NCBI GenBank assembly: GCA_029990175.1
Contig: JARKIP010000005.1
Location: forward strand, 73,809,376 to 73,873,375
Reading direction: 5' to 3'
Source: Petunia secreta
Lineage: Eukaryota > Streptophyta > Magnoliopsida > Solanales > Solanaceae
Length of the DNA: 64,000 nt
Positions 9,439-21,410 of the stretch are shown here, in pieces; the first letter of the stretch is position 1, and each line of letters opens with the position of its first letter. The translations under genes were made by a program, and so were the position numbers. The notes under the pieces are model-generated. The model was not told the DNA's origin. It ran no database searches and saw nothing but the letters and a program-made list of their open reading frames with translations.

Positions 9439-12400
9439 TCCTCCTCTTCTTGGGAAGATTTCGTCCTCGAAATCCAAGTGTCATCACCCTCGGCTCCATC
9501 ATCTCCTACATCAAGAGAAGTCAAGTCAGAAACATTAAAAGTGTTAGAGACAGTATACTCACTTGGCAAGTCGACCACATAAGCGTTGTTGTTGATCTTT
9601 GAAAGCAAGGGTCCATCTCCTCGGGGTGCCAACTTCCCTTTCCTAAGGTTTAGGAACCTTTCTTTACGGAAATGCACCCACACACAGTCGCCTTTCTTGA
9701 GTTCCACCTTCTTTCGTCCCTTGTTCTTCTTGGAGGCCACCTTTTCATAAGCTTCCTCCAAGTTTTTCTTCGCCTTTGCATGGAGTTTAACTAAAGCCTT
9801 AGTTAGGCTTTTTCCTTCAAAATTAACAACCATTTCCCTTGGCAAAGGGGTTAGATCAAGGGGAATCAAGGGGTTCAAACCATAAATACACTCAAATGAA
9901 GTCATGCCAATCATTCTATGCAAAGTGTGGTTCTATGCAAACTCCATAAGAGGTAATTTATCAATCCAAGTCCCACCCATACCTCGGGTCATAGCTTTAA
10001 GAAGAGCACCCAAAGTTCGGTTCACAACCTTGGTTTTCCCATCGGTTTGAGGGTGATGAGACGTAGAAAACAATAGCTTTGTGCCAAGGGCACCCCACAA
10101 GCTCCTCCAAAAATGGCTAAGGAACTTGGTGTCCCTATCACTTACAATGGCTTGAGGCACACCATGCAACTTTAACACATTATCAATGAACAAAGAAGCA
10201 ACATATTGTGTATCATCACACTTTTTACATGGAATGAAGTGAGCCATCTTGGAGAACCTGTCCACGACAACATAAATGCTATCATGTCCCCCTAGACCAT
10301 GGTAATCCCATAACAAAATCCATAGAAATATCAATCCACGGGCTAGTAGGTACGGGGAGAGGGGTATACAAACCATGGGGGTTCGACTTGGACTTAGCAT
10401 ACTTGCACTCAAGGCAAGAATTGCAAAGTCTCTGAAATTGCAGCCTCATTTTAGGCCAATGGAATTGCTCCATAAGAATGGCCAATGTTTTATCCCTGCC
10501 AAAGTGACCCAAGAGTCCTCCACAATGTGCTTCTTGAACAAGCAATTCTCTCCATGAGGACTCGGGTATGCAAACTCTAACATTTTTAAAGATATAGCCA
10601 TTTACCTATTGGTACTTCTCAACTCTTTCTCCTTTCTCAAGAGCTTCATGAGTGCTCTTTAGCTTAGGGTCATGAGCATACATCAACTTGATGCTCTCAA
10701 ACCCCATGAGCTTGGAGGCAAGAGTGGTGGCAAGAGAAAACTTCCTAAAAAGTGCATCCGCCACAACATTGTCTTTCCCCTTTTTGTATTGAACGACATA
10801 GGGATAAGACTCAATGAAATCTACCCATTTGGCATGCCTCTTGTTCAAATTCTCTTGGCCCCTAAGATGCTTGAGTGGCTCATGATCACTCTTAATTACA
10901 AATTCCCTAGGCCAAAGATAATGTTGCCAATGAGCAAGAGCTCTCACCAGGGCATACAACTCCTTGTCATACGTAGAGTAGTTCAAGGATGCACCCTTCA
11001 ATTTTTCACTAAAGTAGGCTATGGGTTTTCCATCTTGCATTAAAACACCACCAATTCCCACCCCCGAGGCATCATATTAAACCTCAAATGCCTTTACGAA
11101 GTCGGGCAATTGCAATAGGGGGGCGGTACTCAACCTACATTTCAACTCTCGGAAGGCCTTCTCTTGAGGCTCTCCCCACACAAATGGTTTGTCCTTCTTT
11201 ACCAATTCGGTGAGTGGAGCGGCAATAGAGCTAAAGTCTTTCACAAATCTTCTATAAAAACTAGCAAGACCATGAAAGCTCCTAACTTGAGACACGGTAG
11301 TGGGAGTAGGCCAATCTCTAATGGCCTCTACCTTGGACTCATCCACTTCTACTCCTTGGGCACTCACAACAAACCCAAGAAAGACTACCCTTTCAACACA
11401 AAAGGCACATTTCTTATAATTAGCAAAGAGCTTTTCGGCTCTCAACACTTCAAGCACTTGCCTTAAAAGATTCACATGGTCGTCTAATGACTTGCTATAT
11501 ATCAAAATGTCATCAAAGTAGATGACCACGAATTTGTTGATGAATGGTTTCAACACATGATTTATTAGCCTCATGAAGGTACTAGGTGCGTTGGAGAGGC
11601 CAAAGGGCATCACCAACCATTCATATAGACCAAATTTGGTCTTGAATGCGGTTTTTCATTAATCCCCGGGTTTCATCTGGATTTGATGGTAACCGGACTT
11701 AATGTCTATCTTTGAGAAGATGCTAGAACCACTAAGCTCATCAAGCATATCATCTAAACGAAGTATGGGATGTTGATACTTTACCGTGATCTTGTTGACC
11801 GCTCAGCAATCCACACATATCCTCCATGTGCCATCTTTCTTTGGGACAAGTATGACGGGCACGGCACACGGGCTTAAGCTCTCACGAACCAAGCCCTTAG
11901 TAAGCAATTCATCCACTTGCCTTTGCAAGTCCTTTGTATCTTCGGGATTGCTCCTATAGGCCGGATTGTTTGGGATTTGGGCTCATGGGACAAAGTCAAT
12001 TTGATGTTCAATACCCCTCAAGATAGGTAAACCATTTGGCATCTCATCCGGGAACATGTCCCCAAAAACCTTCAAAACACTTTCAAGAGCACTAAGCAAA
12101 GGGTTAGAAGAATAATCAAATTCAGAAGTAAGAATCATACCTTTGTGCACTAGGGAAATTAGTAGTTTGTTGCCATCATTCCCTTTCAAAATCTCACCCG
12201 GTTGCATCATGGGACAAATGCTACTGGTAGAAGATGGTGGAGTCACCACCAAGCTCTCGGCCAAAGGACTAGTCTCAACAACCGACTTAGCCTTTGCCGC
12301 TTCTCTCAACTCCCTCATACGCCGATAATCATCACTTACTTGTTTGGGCATCATGGGTTTGAGCGCATACTTCTTCCCTTCATGCTTGATCGTATAGGTG

Positions 12401-14267
12401 TTGACACGGCCATCATGCACTACATTTCGATCAAATTGCCATGGCCTTCAAAATAGAAGGTGGCAAGATTTCATAGGGACCGCATCAAACATGTGTTCAT
12501 CCACATAGTTCCCCATCTTGAATTTAATCATCACTTGTTTCACCACTTTCAATTCACCACACTCAATAAGCCATTGTAAACGATAAGGATTGGGATGTTT
12601 CAAAGTAGGCAATTTCAATTGGGAAACTAGTGTTTGACTAACAACGTTAGCACAACTTCCCGAATCAATAATCATGGAACAAACAACACCCATGACTCGG
12701 TATCCAGCATGGAAGAGGTTTTCTCTTTGCAAATTTTCACTATCCTCCACAAGCATAGCACCTAAGCTCCTCCTTACAACAAGGAAGGCATGAGGGTCAT
12801 CTTCCTCAACCGTATCCTCCTCAACAACATCCACTTCATCTCCCTCTACTCCCTCATCCTCGGGTTCACTATCTTGTTCATACACCAAATCACCTACTAC
12901 AATCATGGTCTTTCGAGTAGGACAATCTTTAGCAACATGACCATACCCTTTGCACTTATAGCATTGAGTAGAAGTAGAAGTAGGATTGCTCAAGTGAGTT
13001 TTAGAATTACCTCCCACATGTGGTGTAGACTTCTTATATGGCTTCTTCACATCTGTGCTAGCACTTGCACCACTTGCACTTGGAAATTTTGCATTTGGAG
13101 TCTTCCACTCCTTTGGCTTACTCATGGGAGTAGGAGTACTACTCTTGTAGCGAGTGGACTTCTCATACTTGAGCCATTTCTCGGCTTCAACCGCGGGATC
13201 ATATAGATCATAATGATTGTCATACTTGTGAAACTTCAATTGAGAGGCTATCTCTCGGTTCAACCCACTCCTAAATCGAATCACTGCCGGTTCATCTTCC
13301 TCCGCATCCATGTCTAAGGTCATCCGGATTTGCTCAAACTCATTGAAGTACTCCCCAACCGTCTTGTAGCCACGTTTCAACTCATAAAGACGTTTGAGTT
13401 GGTCTTGACGATATTGTTGAGTCAAATACTTCTCATCCATCACACGAATCAATTCACCCCAAGTAACGTTGATGGCCATAGCATTTCTCCTTCTATTCCT
13501 CTTGGCCGACTCCTACCAAGTAGAAGCAAAGGATTCAACAGAAGATATAGCATACTTGGCTTTCTTTTCTTCGGTCATATCATTGGTGTCAAACACTCTC
13601 TCCATGGTTAATTTCTACTCAATGTACTCAACCGGGTCACTACTCCTTTGGAAAGTAGGAATAGTAAGCTTCACACTATTGAGATTATTGTTATCATGAC
13701 CCCCTCGGTAAGGATCCGGTTGGCCTCCAAAGTTGTCTCCATAACCATCATAATCCCTCCTTCCATTTCTTCCAACATTCCCCATGGGTTGACCTCGATC
13801 TCGGTCTCTACCCCTATTCACATCCCGACCTCCATCCATGGCTCTCCTAAACGGATAGGGAGCCCCATAATCACCATCACCGTACTCATCCTCCTCCCCC
13901 TCTTGAGCTTCCTCAACTTGCTCAAGAGGTAGAACATTTTGAATGGGTCTCGGAAGTAGAGTATTTCTTTGGGGATTACCCAAAAGGTGGGGAATGCCCA
14001 CTTGTTGGGGATTGCCTAACACTTGTTCATTTCTATCACGATCATCCCTTACCCTTTGTTGCTTAAATAATTCGGCAACTTGTTCCGGGGTAAAGGTTGA
14101 ACCACTTGTGCCTTCACCGGCTTCAAGTTAGACACTCGGGGTCCCTTTTTCAACTTGTACACTCGGGTCCCCTTTTCAAGACTTTCAATCCTTAGGCTCA
14201 TACTATCCAACTTGGCCAAGATAGTAGCCAAGTTACTCTTCAAAGGATCATCTCCATCGTTAGCCAT
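9261..14267 (-). pseudogene. CRM-clade gag-pol polyprotein (inactivated)
   Basis: Start is the ATG at 14267 (MANDGDDPLKSNLA). Gag carries an R/G/D-rich region (about 13,870-13,700), a conserved core (ITWGEL-like, FNEFEQIRM) and a zinc knuckle CYKCKGYGHVAKDC at about 12,925-12,967. Then follow protease (IIDSGSCANVV, about 12,650), reverse transcriptase with VIYFDDILIYS near 11,510, RNase H (DASGVGIGGVL near 11,060), the integrase HHCC finger (about 10,540-10,400) and core (VVVDRFSKMAHF, PQTDGKTKVVNRT). The C-terminus runs through FLNLRKGKLAPRGDGP and SRTKSSQEEEDD into the 3' LTR. There are at least two frameshifts (near 14,040 and near 10,300) and about eight stops, several at expected Trp or Gly codons (CVDC*AVNK, LLF*RPWQF). 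Otherwise the frame is almost collinear, so the copy is fairly young. Confidence 0.93.
9439..9452 (-). promoter_or_regulatory. Polypurine tract of the CRM element
   Basis: The minus strand reads AAGAAGAGGAGGA directly before the 3' LTR start TGATGCCGGG. It lies within the coding frame (codons for the QEEEDD stretch), as expected if pol crosses into the LTR. Confidence 0.8.
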
Positions 14268-15409
14268 TGCACCTACAAAATGAACAAACGTTAGTGAAAT
14301 CACCTCTCACACACCCTCACTTTGTGTATCACTCGATTCACTCGTTTAGTGGTGGTGGATATTTTTCACTCAAACTTGAATCTAGAAGCTTCACGTAGTT
14401 GAACAACAATCCACACTCAATCAAACTATCCATAAGTCAAGTGTCCTCCGGGGTGAGTGGAGTTTACGTGACTCAATGGACGATAAGCTTTATAAAGTGG
14501 GACTTGAGACAAAAGGATCTATGAATCTTCTTGGAGTTCTACTCACCAAAATAGGCACGAGTTGCCTAAAAGCTCAAAGGACTAGCACCAATTAAGTAGG
14601 AAAGTTATTTAAAGAAGTACTAGTTAGATGTTATGCAAGTAATGAAACAAGAGAACCTAGGAAAAGCTACCCAAACCACACCTTTCAGCAAGTAGGAAGA
14701 GTGCCCAGGGGGAAGGCGGAGCGCCTCACCAACAACCAGTAGAAAATTCAGGTAGAGCGCCTGGAACTCGGGCTTCAGCTTTTCCAACAACGTTTTTCTT
14801 AAATTTTAACCCAAATTTTGGATCGATTTCACCATGTTTTGTCAAAATTCGAGGTACCCAAAGTTGTATAAGGTTATTCTCTTCAAACCCCAATGATTTT
14901 CACCCACAAACACCCAATAATCAAAGCACAATCATCATTCAAAGTTCAAAGTGGGGTTGTAAAAAAGGGTTTTAAAAGTGTTATACAACTCCAAAATCCA
15001 AAAACATTGGTACCCAAAGGTATCTTGGATCTTTCCCAACAAACCCCAATCAATTTCACACCCAAACAATCAATCAAATCCAAGATCCATAGTCATGAAC
15101 TCAAGAACAAGGATTTTTCGAAAGGGTTTAAAAAATTTGGGATTCAAATCTTCAAAATCTGTAATACAACTTCAAATCACGTGTTTTAGGTACCAAAATG
15201 ACGGGTTTTTAAAAAGGATCAATCTCCAATAACACCCATATCAAGATTCAATCACACCAACAAAATATGTCAAAATTTTGGATTTTCAACTTTTTAATTT
15301 TTTTGTATTTTCTTCTTTCCAATAACTTCAAACACAAGATACTAAAGAGAAAATAATCTAGGCACGATGAACAAGGATCGAGGGTTTATAGAAACAAATC
15401 CCGAGCCTT
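14268..15409 (-). other. CRM element untranslated leader
   Basis: About 1.1 kb between PBS and gag start has no sustained frame. It contains a GGCGGAGCGCC motif near 14,715 and the repeated phrase GGTACCCAAAG (near 14,857 and 15,010). Parts of it reappear in the truncated CRM-type copies (2873-3326 and 26180-26523) and in the leader of the non-autonomous relative (47754-48709). Confidence 0.8.
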
Positions 15410-15421
15410 GCTCTGATACCA
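15410..15421 (-). promoter_or_regulatory. Primer binding site of the CRM element
   Basis: The minus strand reads TGGTATCAGAGC, an exact match to the initiator-Met tRNA primer site of plant LTR retrotransposons, 3 bases from the LTR. Confidence 0.95.
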
Positions 15422-15424
15422 AAC

Positions 15425-16144
15425 TGATGCAGGGTAAAATGCAGAAATGTAAAGATAGGAGCGAGACTCATCTCGAACTCCCTACGAGGTATCCACGAGG
15501 AACTAAGTCTCGTGAAACCCTCGATTTGGGTCAACAGTTGCCTACACTATGAAAATACCCTCGAGACACACCTGGGTCTCACAAATAGAATGATCGGGTT
15601 TGATTGAGGGTCAACTAGATCCTTTAGAAGATTCAAGTCCAAAAACAAAGGTTTCATTCAACACAAAGGAGCATAGCTCTTGTTTTCAACATTCAAAATA
15701 GACTAAGCGTAAAAATAAGCTAAGTTAGGGTATTTATAATCCCCACACGTTATAGGTCTAAAATTCCCCCACACGTTAGGCTTAAGTAAATAGACCACGC
15801 AGGGCCAAAACGGTAAAAGTACAACAAAATTCTCGCCCCTTCAGTGTTTGGGCGAAGCGCCCTTCTCCTAAGCGGAGCTCCTGGATTTGTGCAAATTTTG
15901 ATCAGAAGTTTAGGCAGGCGGACCTTAGCCGGAGCGTCCAACTCCCTAGCTCCCAGGGTGGAGCGCCTAGACCTCAGGCGGAATGCCTGGGTCTTCTGGG
16001 CGGGACACCTGGCTGGTGATCACCCAGAATGTCTTCCAATTGCTTCCTTCTTCGAGTCCTTTCCTCACCAAATGTAAATGCACCTCTTGGACCTCCTTGG
16101 CTTGACTCCAAGTTAAGGGTCTCGTGACGAATTTTCCGGCATCA
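15425..16144 (-). repeat. CRM element 5' LTR
   Basis: It runs from TGATGC to GCATCA and is followed by the target duplication CCAAT at 16145-16149. A minus-strand TATAAATA box lies at 15731-15738, with GGCGGAGCGCC-like motifs at 15850-16010 upstream of it. The main differences from the 3' LTR are small indels near 15740 and near 15915. Confidence 0.95.
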
Positions 16145-16930
16145 CCAATCCTCTCGAACTGCCTACTCTTCTCATCCTTCTGACTGTTAGGAAGAAACTT
16201 CTCGATGAATCGATGGGAGAACTCACTCTAGATCCGCTTAGGCAAACCCTGCCTAACTGGTCGGAGTGTGTTCCATAAAGCTAAAGCTGGACCCTTAAAT
16301 TGGAAGGTAGTATACTGAACTCCATAATGCACATGATACCCAAGGGCCTAAAAAATACGCTGGCATCGATCAAGAAACTCACGAGGCTTATCTAATGTTT
16401 GACCGAAAAACTTTAGAGGATTAAGTCTAGTAAGATTATACAGCCTCGATGGATCATCGACCTGATCTGCTATGTAGGCTTGCTGACCAACCGGAGGCAC
16501 AACACTCGTTGCCTCTGGAACATAGCTACCTAGAGCTACATCTGGAGCTGGAATAGAGGCTCCTGGAGCCTGAGCACCCAATATCTACTGCAGCCTAAGG
16601 AGCTACCTGAGGAATCGAAGCATCTACAATAGCACGAGGAATGGGAGGTCCATAGGGCATCTGCACCGCAAAAAATCTCATAAAAGTATCACGAAGTGTC
16701 AGGAAAATGAATAAGCCCTGCTCCCCCTGCATACCAGGAATTTGTGCTGCTGGAACCTCTGCAACTAGATCAACATGATCCGCCATCCTCGCGACCTGGG
16801 CAGCTCTACCTCTGCCTCAACCACGACCTCTACCACGGTCTCTACCGCGGCCAACACCTCCATCTTACGGAGCAGCAGGCATAAGGGCTGCGGCTGGCTC
16901 CTCCGCCTCTCGCTGAGCAGTCGGGCACGT
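16145..16930 (-). pseudogene. Tekay chromovirus gag, 5' part (decayed)
   Basis: The minus strand gives an R/G-rich N-terminus with GRGRDRGRGRG near 16,830, then MADHVDLVAEVPAAQIP from 16,786. Next come the conserved gag stretch SRLYNLTRLNPLKFFG and PREFLDRCQRIF (about 16,450-16,350), and finally FLPNSQKDEKSRQFER just before the CRM insertion at 16,145. Gag would form the virus-like particle. The frame resumes on the other side of the CRM element at 8702. Stops interrupt it. Confidence 0.8.
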
Positions 16931-17135
16931 TCTCACTATTTACTGCAAAAGAATTAACAAAAATATTTAACTTCAAGTAAGAAGAGTCACGCATGACGGG
17001 AAAAGAAAGAAAGGAAAAACCTAAATGCCTCTATAGCTTCTCGTAGATAAGTTCGGACGTCTCCGCCCGATCAAAAAGACTCTATTATAAACTCTCATGA
17101 TCTAAAAAGACTCTAAACCGACCTCTAATATTAAC
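16931..17135 (-). other. Tekay leader with degenerate primer binding site
   Basis: The minus strand between LTR and gag reads like a Tekay leader (GGTTTAGAGTC, GGAGACGTCCG, CTATAGAGGCATTTAGG). The PBS at 17122-17133 is a decayed TGGTATCAGAGC, now TAATATTAGAGG. Confidence 0.7.
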
Positions 17136-18564
17136 TGACCTGACCCAAATTTTTGGCTAGGCACTGCGGGTACCCGACTACCTCCCCTAAGCCAGTTGGG
17201 CAAACCCTATCGACTGAATTGATATAAATGGTGTAGAATTATTTTTGAAAATAAGATGAATCTAAATTTAACAACACAGGATAACTCACAACGGCGGACA
17301 TATATACAAGTTATCCGGATAATACAGCTAACTACAAAATTTAAATAGGTCTATATATTTTCATATCAGACATCTACAAGGTCAAAAAATATATACATAT
17401 CCCGGAGGGAGCAAAAATAAGATACAACTATAAAGCTATAGCTGGTGGCCTCAAAGAACAATCTTGCTCACAACAAACAGCTGAATACGTCTTGCTCCTC
17501 ACTCACATCGGGTGCTGGGTCATGGAGCATAATCTGCCGAAATGAAAGGATAACAGAAGAAATAGATAGAGAGTGAGTTATAACGACTCAATAAGTGAGG
17601 AATAGCTAGCTACCTTAAGGAATACGTGCCCTAGCCAGGGAGAAATAGAATCACAACAGCCAATCAACTAAGTCAATCATAAATAAACAATTCAAAAAAT
17701 CCATAGAGTTCACAAATACACATAAATATATGAAATGAATGCATCATGATGCAATGTGCTTACATGTGCCCAAAACCAATCTCCGGCACTGGGCTCCCAT
17801 CGTCTACTAGGAGATATATGTAATAATAAACCTTCACCGGTGTGGGACTCTCATCGACTACCGGGAAGTACATATCAAGCCCAAAACTGGAATACAATGA
17901 CCCTATGCTCAATGCAATAACAATAACATGTCATAACATATCAAATACAATGCAAACCCGAAGCTTAGGCATAGAAAGTGCGCCCATCGGCAGCTACACA
18001 CATAAGAAACACATGGTAGAATATCCACAAGGCCAAAGTCCATCAAAGAAATGGATTTTATTACTTACCGTAAGTCTTGGGTCATAATAGCTACTAAACA
18101 GCTTCCTTTCCTGCCCGGCGTCCCTCAAAATATTTTTTTTCTGAGCCAAAAAAATATATTCGCACTTATAAGTGCCCGAAAAAAGAATATCTAACCTTTA
18201 TATGAAGAAGAAAGGAAGATTTCCTAAATACCCCTTGGTCGGGCTTAGCCGGAAGCCCATAAATTATATGTTTACGAAATCCTCTTAATCCCGCGAGTGC
18301 AGTGGTATCATTAGTTTTCATATTTGAGTTCAATTTCATCAAAATTCTTAATTTTATAAATTTTAGGTTTCTAATCAAATTTTTCAATTCTATTTCAATA
18401 AATTCTAGTTAAGAATCATAAATTATTGAAATTGGAAGATCATAGGATGTTACCTGATTATTTTGCATGAATTAGTTCTTATAACTAGCCTTGGAACCAA
18501 ATTTGATTGAGTGAACGAGAGTTAGAACCGAAAGAAGCCCAAAAACTCTTTTATACTGCATTTT
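17136..18564 (-). repeat. Tekay chromovirus 5' LTR, part 1
   Basis: It starts TGACCTGACCC (family start TGATACGACCC) and follows the 3' LTR at 4872-6260 closely, including single minisatellite units, the phrase GTAAGTCTTGGGTCA near 18,070 and GGCTTAGCCGGAAGCCCAT near 18,243. It is interrupted at 18,564 by a LINE and continues at 21,274. Confidence 0.85.
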
Positions 18565-21273
18565 TTTAAGCAAAGAGTCTACTAGGCATGGTACCTAGTG
18601 ACAAATTTTATTAATATAAACCAAAAGAAAAGATAGTCTTTACAAGTTGAACATCTAATAATTGCAGCATTACATACGGCCTAGCTATGAAAAAATAGCA
18701 CCACTTCTACGTATTCCACTCGTCTCCTTGGAATGGACATTCAATGATGTTAATACCACCAAGAAAAATAGATATAGCACATAGAGTAAGCACTTTACAT
18801 TGTAAAGATTAATATCTAGTGAAGGAACTCTACAATTTAAAAGCATGACCGAAATAACTTGAAGTAATGTTGTCTTCACTTTGTAAGCTATGATGATTAA
18901 TTTTCAAAGAGTGCATGCTAGCACTTGAATCTCCAAGCTTGATGTTGAAGCAAAATGGCATGTCTTGATAAGCCAATGTACAAAAATAACGTCGCCATAG
19001 CGAGCAGCCTAACGACCTCCAAGAAATTCTCAGCAGATTTCTTGATGCCTAAACAATCACCTCAGCGAACTTCGAAAATGTAGCGCGCCAACCATAGCAG
19101 AAACTGAGTCGCCAAGGCGAGCATCTCCACAAGTTAAAAAATCTAGACAGCATTGCAAGCTGAAATCCTCACATCTTAACATGCGTTCTCAAGTCGTAGA
19201 AAGTAGTAACATTTGGCTTCTTCGGTAGAAGAACCAAATTAGTATGAGTGACATACCTAGACAATGGAAGGTACATTAATAAGAAGATCAAAATTATGTG
19301 GCGGAGATTCTTGAGTAATCTGCCTCACAAAGAACCAAAGTGCATCATTAGAGATTGCTTGCTGTGAAAATCCACACACTATCCCTATTGTGAATTCTAT
19401 GAACATGAAGCTTCGTTCTTTTACCATTGACATACATAAACAATAATAGCATACCCCGTATATCCCACAAGTTACTTGGAGTTGCTATAGGAACCAACAC
19501 GTGATCAACAACATTAAATTTGTCCCTCCCCTCAGCTTCATCATTAGTTTAACTTGAGTCCAGGATAGGAATTAAATATGAGCCTTAAACCCTGAGTGTC
19601 TCCATTTAATTGATCCCTTGGACTCTCAGCTATTTCATTCCCAGTCATAAAAACTGCATTAACTTGCGCCGCATCTTTACCCGGCGCATCTTTACCCAAA
19701 ACAATTAATTCACCAACTCTCTTAGCTTTTGGATGATCATTAAATGCTCCTAGTACCCATTGCCTTGTCCTAATTGATTAGGATTTACAACTGAGGGGAT
19801 TTCAGCTGCATCCTTACCAATTCCTTAAGGAGTATCCACACGTGAAACATCAAGATCATTAGACACATTCTTCAAATTCCCACGTTTCACAGAATTTGGA
19901 GTATTTCCAGCATGACTATTGTCCAACTTGTTCCCTTTATTACTCGGCTGCTTGTCAACTTTATTTTCTTCCTATTGGCTCTTCAAACTTGTGACGGTCT
20001 TTTCATTGCTATCAACATCGTGAACACCAGTAGAATCCTTTACCTCATCATGAATTTTTTCTCCAACCTGAACATCACCGTCCTCTTAATTTTAAATTAA
20101 TGCACATGCATTCCCAGTAGTCACAACATTAAGATCCTTTTTATTGTTGTTTACCCTCCGAGCATTAGGATTTCTATTAGGATGCAAAAACCCTTTTTCC
20201 ATTCCTTTGCTCTGTATTTTGATTATGAACAACTGTTGCAACTTGCACTTCACCTTCATCATTGGGGTTATTTCCAACAACATTTCCACTTTGTAACACC
20301 TTCAGAGGAGCATCTTTTACAACCTTAGGAGCTGCGCTATCATCCCCTTCTTTAGGTGCCAATTCTGGATGCAACACGAAGCACTCTTCATCATTGTGAC
20401 CCTAGAGACTGCACTCCTTGCAGTACTCAAGAATATAGTCATATTTCACCCTTATCCATTTCTACTTGATCTTACCATTGGTAGAGTTCCTTATCGCAAT
20501 TCTATGTCATTGTGGTGTGTGTTCCAAAAGATCAACCTCTACTTTCACCTTCGCACAACTTGGTCTAGTCTTAGACCAAGTTGCAACATCAAGTTTTAAA
20601 GGTCTTCCCACTACCGTTGCCAATGCAAACACAACTTCCTTTATAATGAAAACAGGTGGAAGACCTAGGTAAGAAATCCAAGCAACTTTAATGATGTTTC
20701 CTCATTAGGATCAAACCAAACATCATATTTGAGTTCGCTAATTTGATGAAACATATAACCAACTTTAAGATGAAAAGCTGATCTTGATAGGAGATGGAGG
20801 TAGTCCTCTAATAACAATAATCTTATTAAAACATGATGTGATTCTAGACAAACCAATAGAACATTCTACCTTTAACACACACAGTAGTGGAATCTGCTTC
20901 TTTCTTTTATGAAAATCTGGCATACCATAAGAAAAAATTTCAACTACATCATATTAGAGCTTTTCATGCAAAACCATATTTTCTACCTCTTTGTCTTTCC
21001 ATACAAATGATGGTTCTCCGTGATAACAATCCTTACTTGGTTCAGGAGTTTTGGGCAAAGTAAAAGGTTCAACACTAGGGTTAAGGATAGAAACAAAGGA
21101 TTTGGTTATTATGGGTGGTAATGTAGGTTGGGCAATGGGTGGGGACACCTGGACAACCCTAGTAGGAGGCTGCCCTGTTGCCGGAGTGGGCATTAATATG
21201 GCCAGAAAAGCTTTGTGTAAGAGTCTTCTCATAATCTCCAATCTAAAGAGCTTGAGGGCATTTTTTAAATTTG
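18565..21273 (-). mobile_element. LINE (L1-like) insertion
   Basis: The element splits the Tekay 5' LTR. An 11-base duplication, TACTGCATTTT at 18554-18564 and TACTATATTTT at 21274-21284 (9 of 11 identical), flanks it, and the minus-strand 3' end is a short A-run (plus-strand T-run at 18561-18567). ORF1 lies toward the 5' end (right). The 1.5 kb nearest the 3' end has no endonuclease or reverse transcriptase motif that I can find, so most of ORF2 appears deleted. The 3' end phrase for ACTAGGCATGGTACCTAGTG is typical of plant LINE tails. Confidence 0.75.
20092..21260 (-). pseudogene. LINE ORF1 protein, DUF4283 type with zinc knuckle (decayed)
   Basis: The minus strand gives, in order: a Pro-rich start (LMPTPATGQPPTRVV), a motif like SFVSILNP...GEPSFVWKDKEV, the DUF4283-like segment (SRITSC then VIRGLP; FHQISELKYDVWFDPNEETSLKLLGF near 20,720), and a zinc knuckle YCKECSL-GHNDEECFVLHPEL near 20,390-20,420. 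A low-complexity tail with FLHPNRNPNARRV follows. The protein binds element RNA in related LINEs. Frameshifts and stops break it into pieces. Confidence 0.75.
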
Positions 21274-21410
21274 TACTATATTTTGGAAACCTGCTACAGT
21301 GAAAAAAATGCATCAGCAATAGTTGGTGCTAGTTTTTGGGTTTAAACAGGACCCTACAAAGCTTGGAATGACCCTAACATATCTTAAAAGACTTTTGTAA
21401 CATTGCAGGT
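21274..21410 (-). repeat. Tekay chromovirus 5' LTR, part 2
   Basis: It continues the LTR after the LINE (TTTTGGAAACCTGCTACAG; compare 6271-6290) and is cut off near 21,410, where the noncoding 3' region of an Athila-like element begins. Confidence 0.75.

Larger units (their letters stand above)
8703..16144 (-). mobile_element. Complete CRM-clade Ty3/gypsy retrotransposon
   Basis: Two LTRs (736 and 720 bp) with ends TGATGC/GCATCA flank a minus-strand gag-pol. The perfect 5-bp duplication CCAAT lies at 8698-8702 and 16145-16149. PBS, purine tract, leader and all expected domains are present in order. The flanks are two halves of one Tekay gag, so the insertion site is clear. I assign the CRM (centromeric retrotransposon) clade from the pol sequence style, the absence of a conventional chromodomain, and a pol frame that runs on into the 3' LTR. 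The alternative is another chromovirus clade such as Reina; a reverse transcriptase tree would decide. Confidence 0.92.

Noticed and set aside
13648..14131. Plus-strand frames in the CRM gag region
   Set aside because: They are antisense shadows of the minus-strand gag and lack any recognisable domain.
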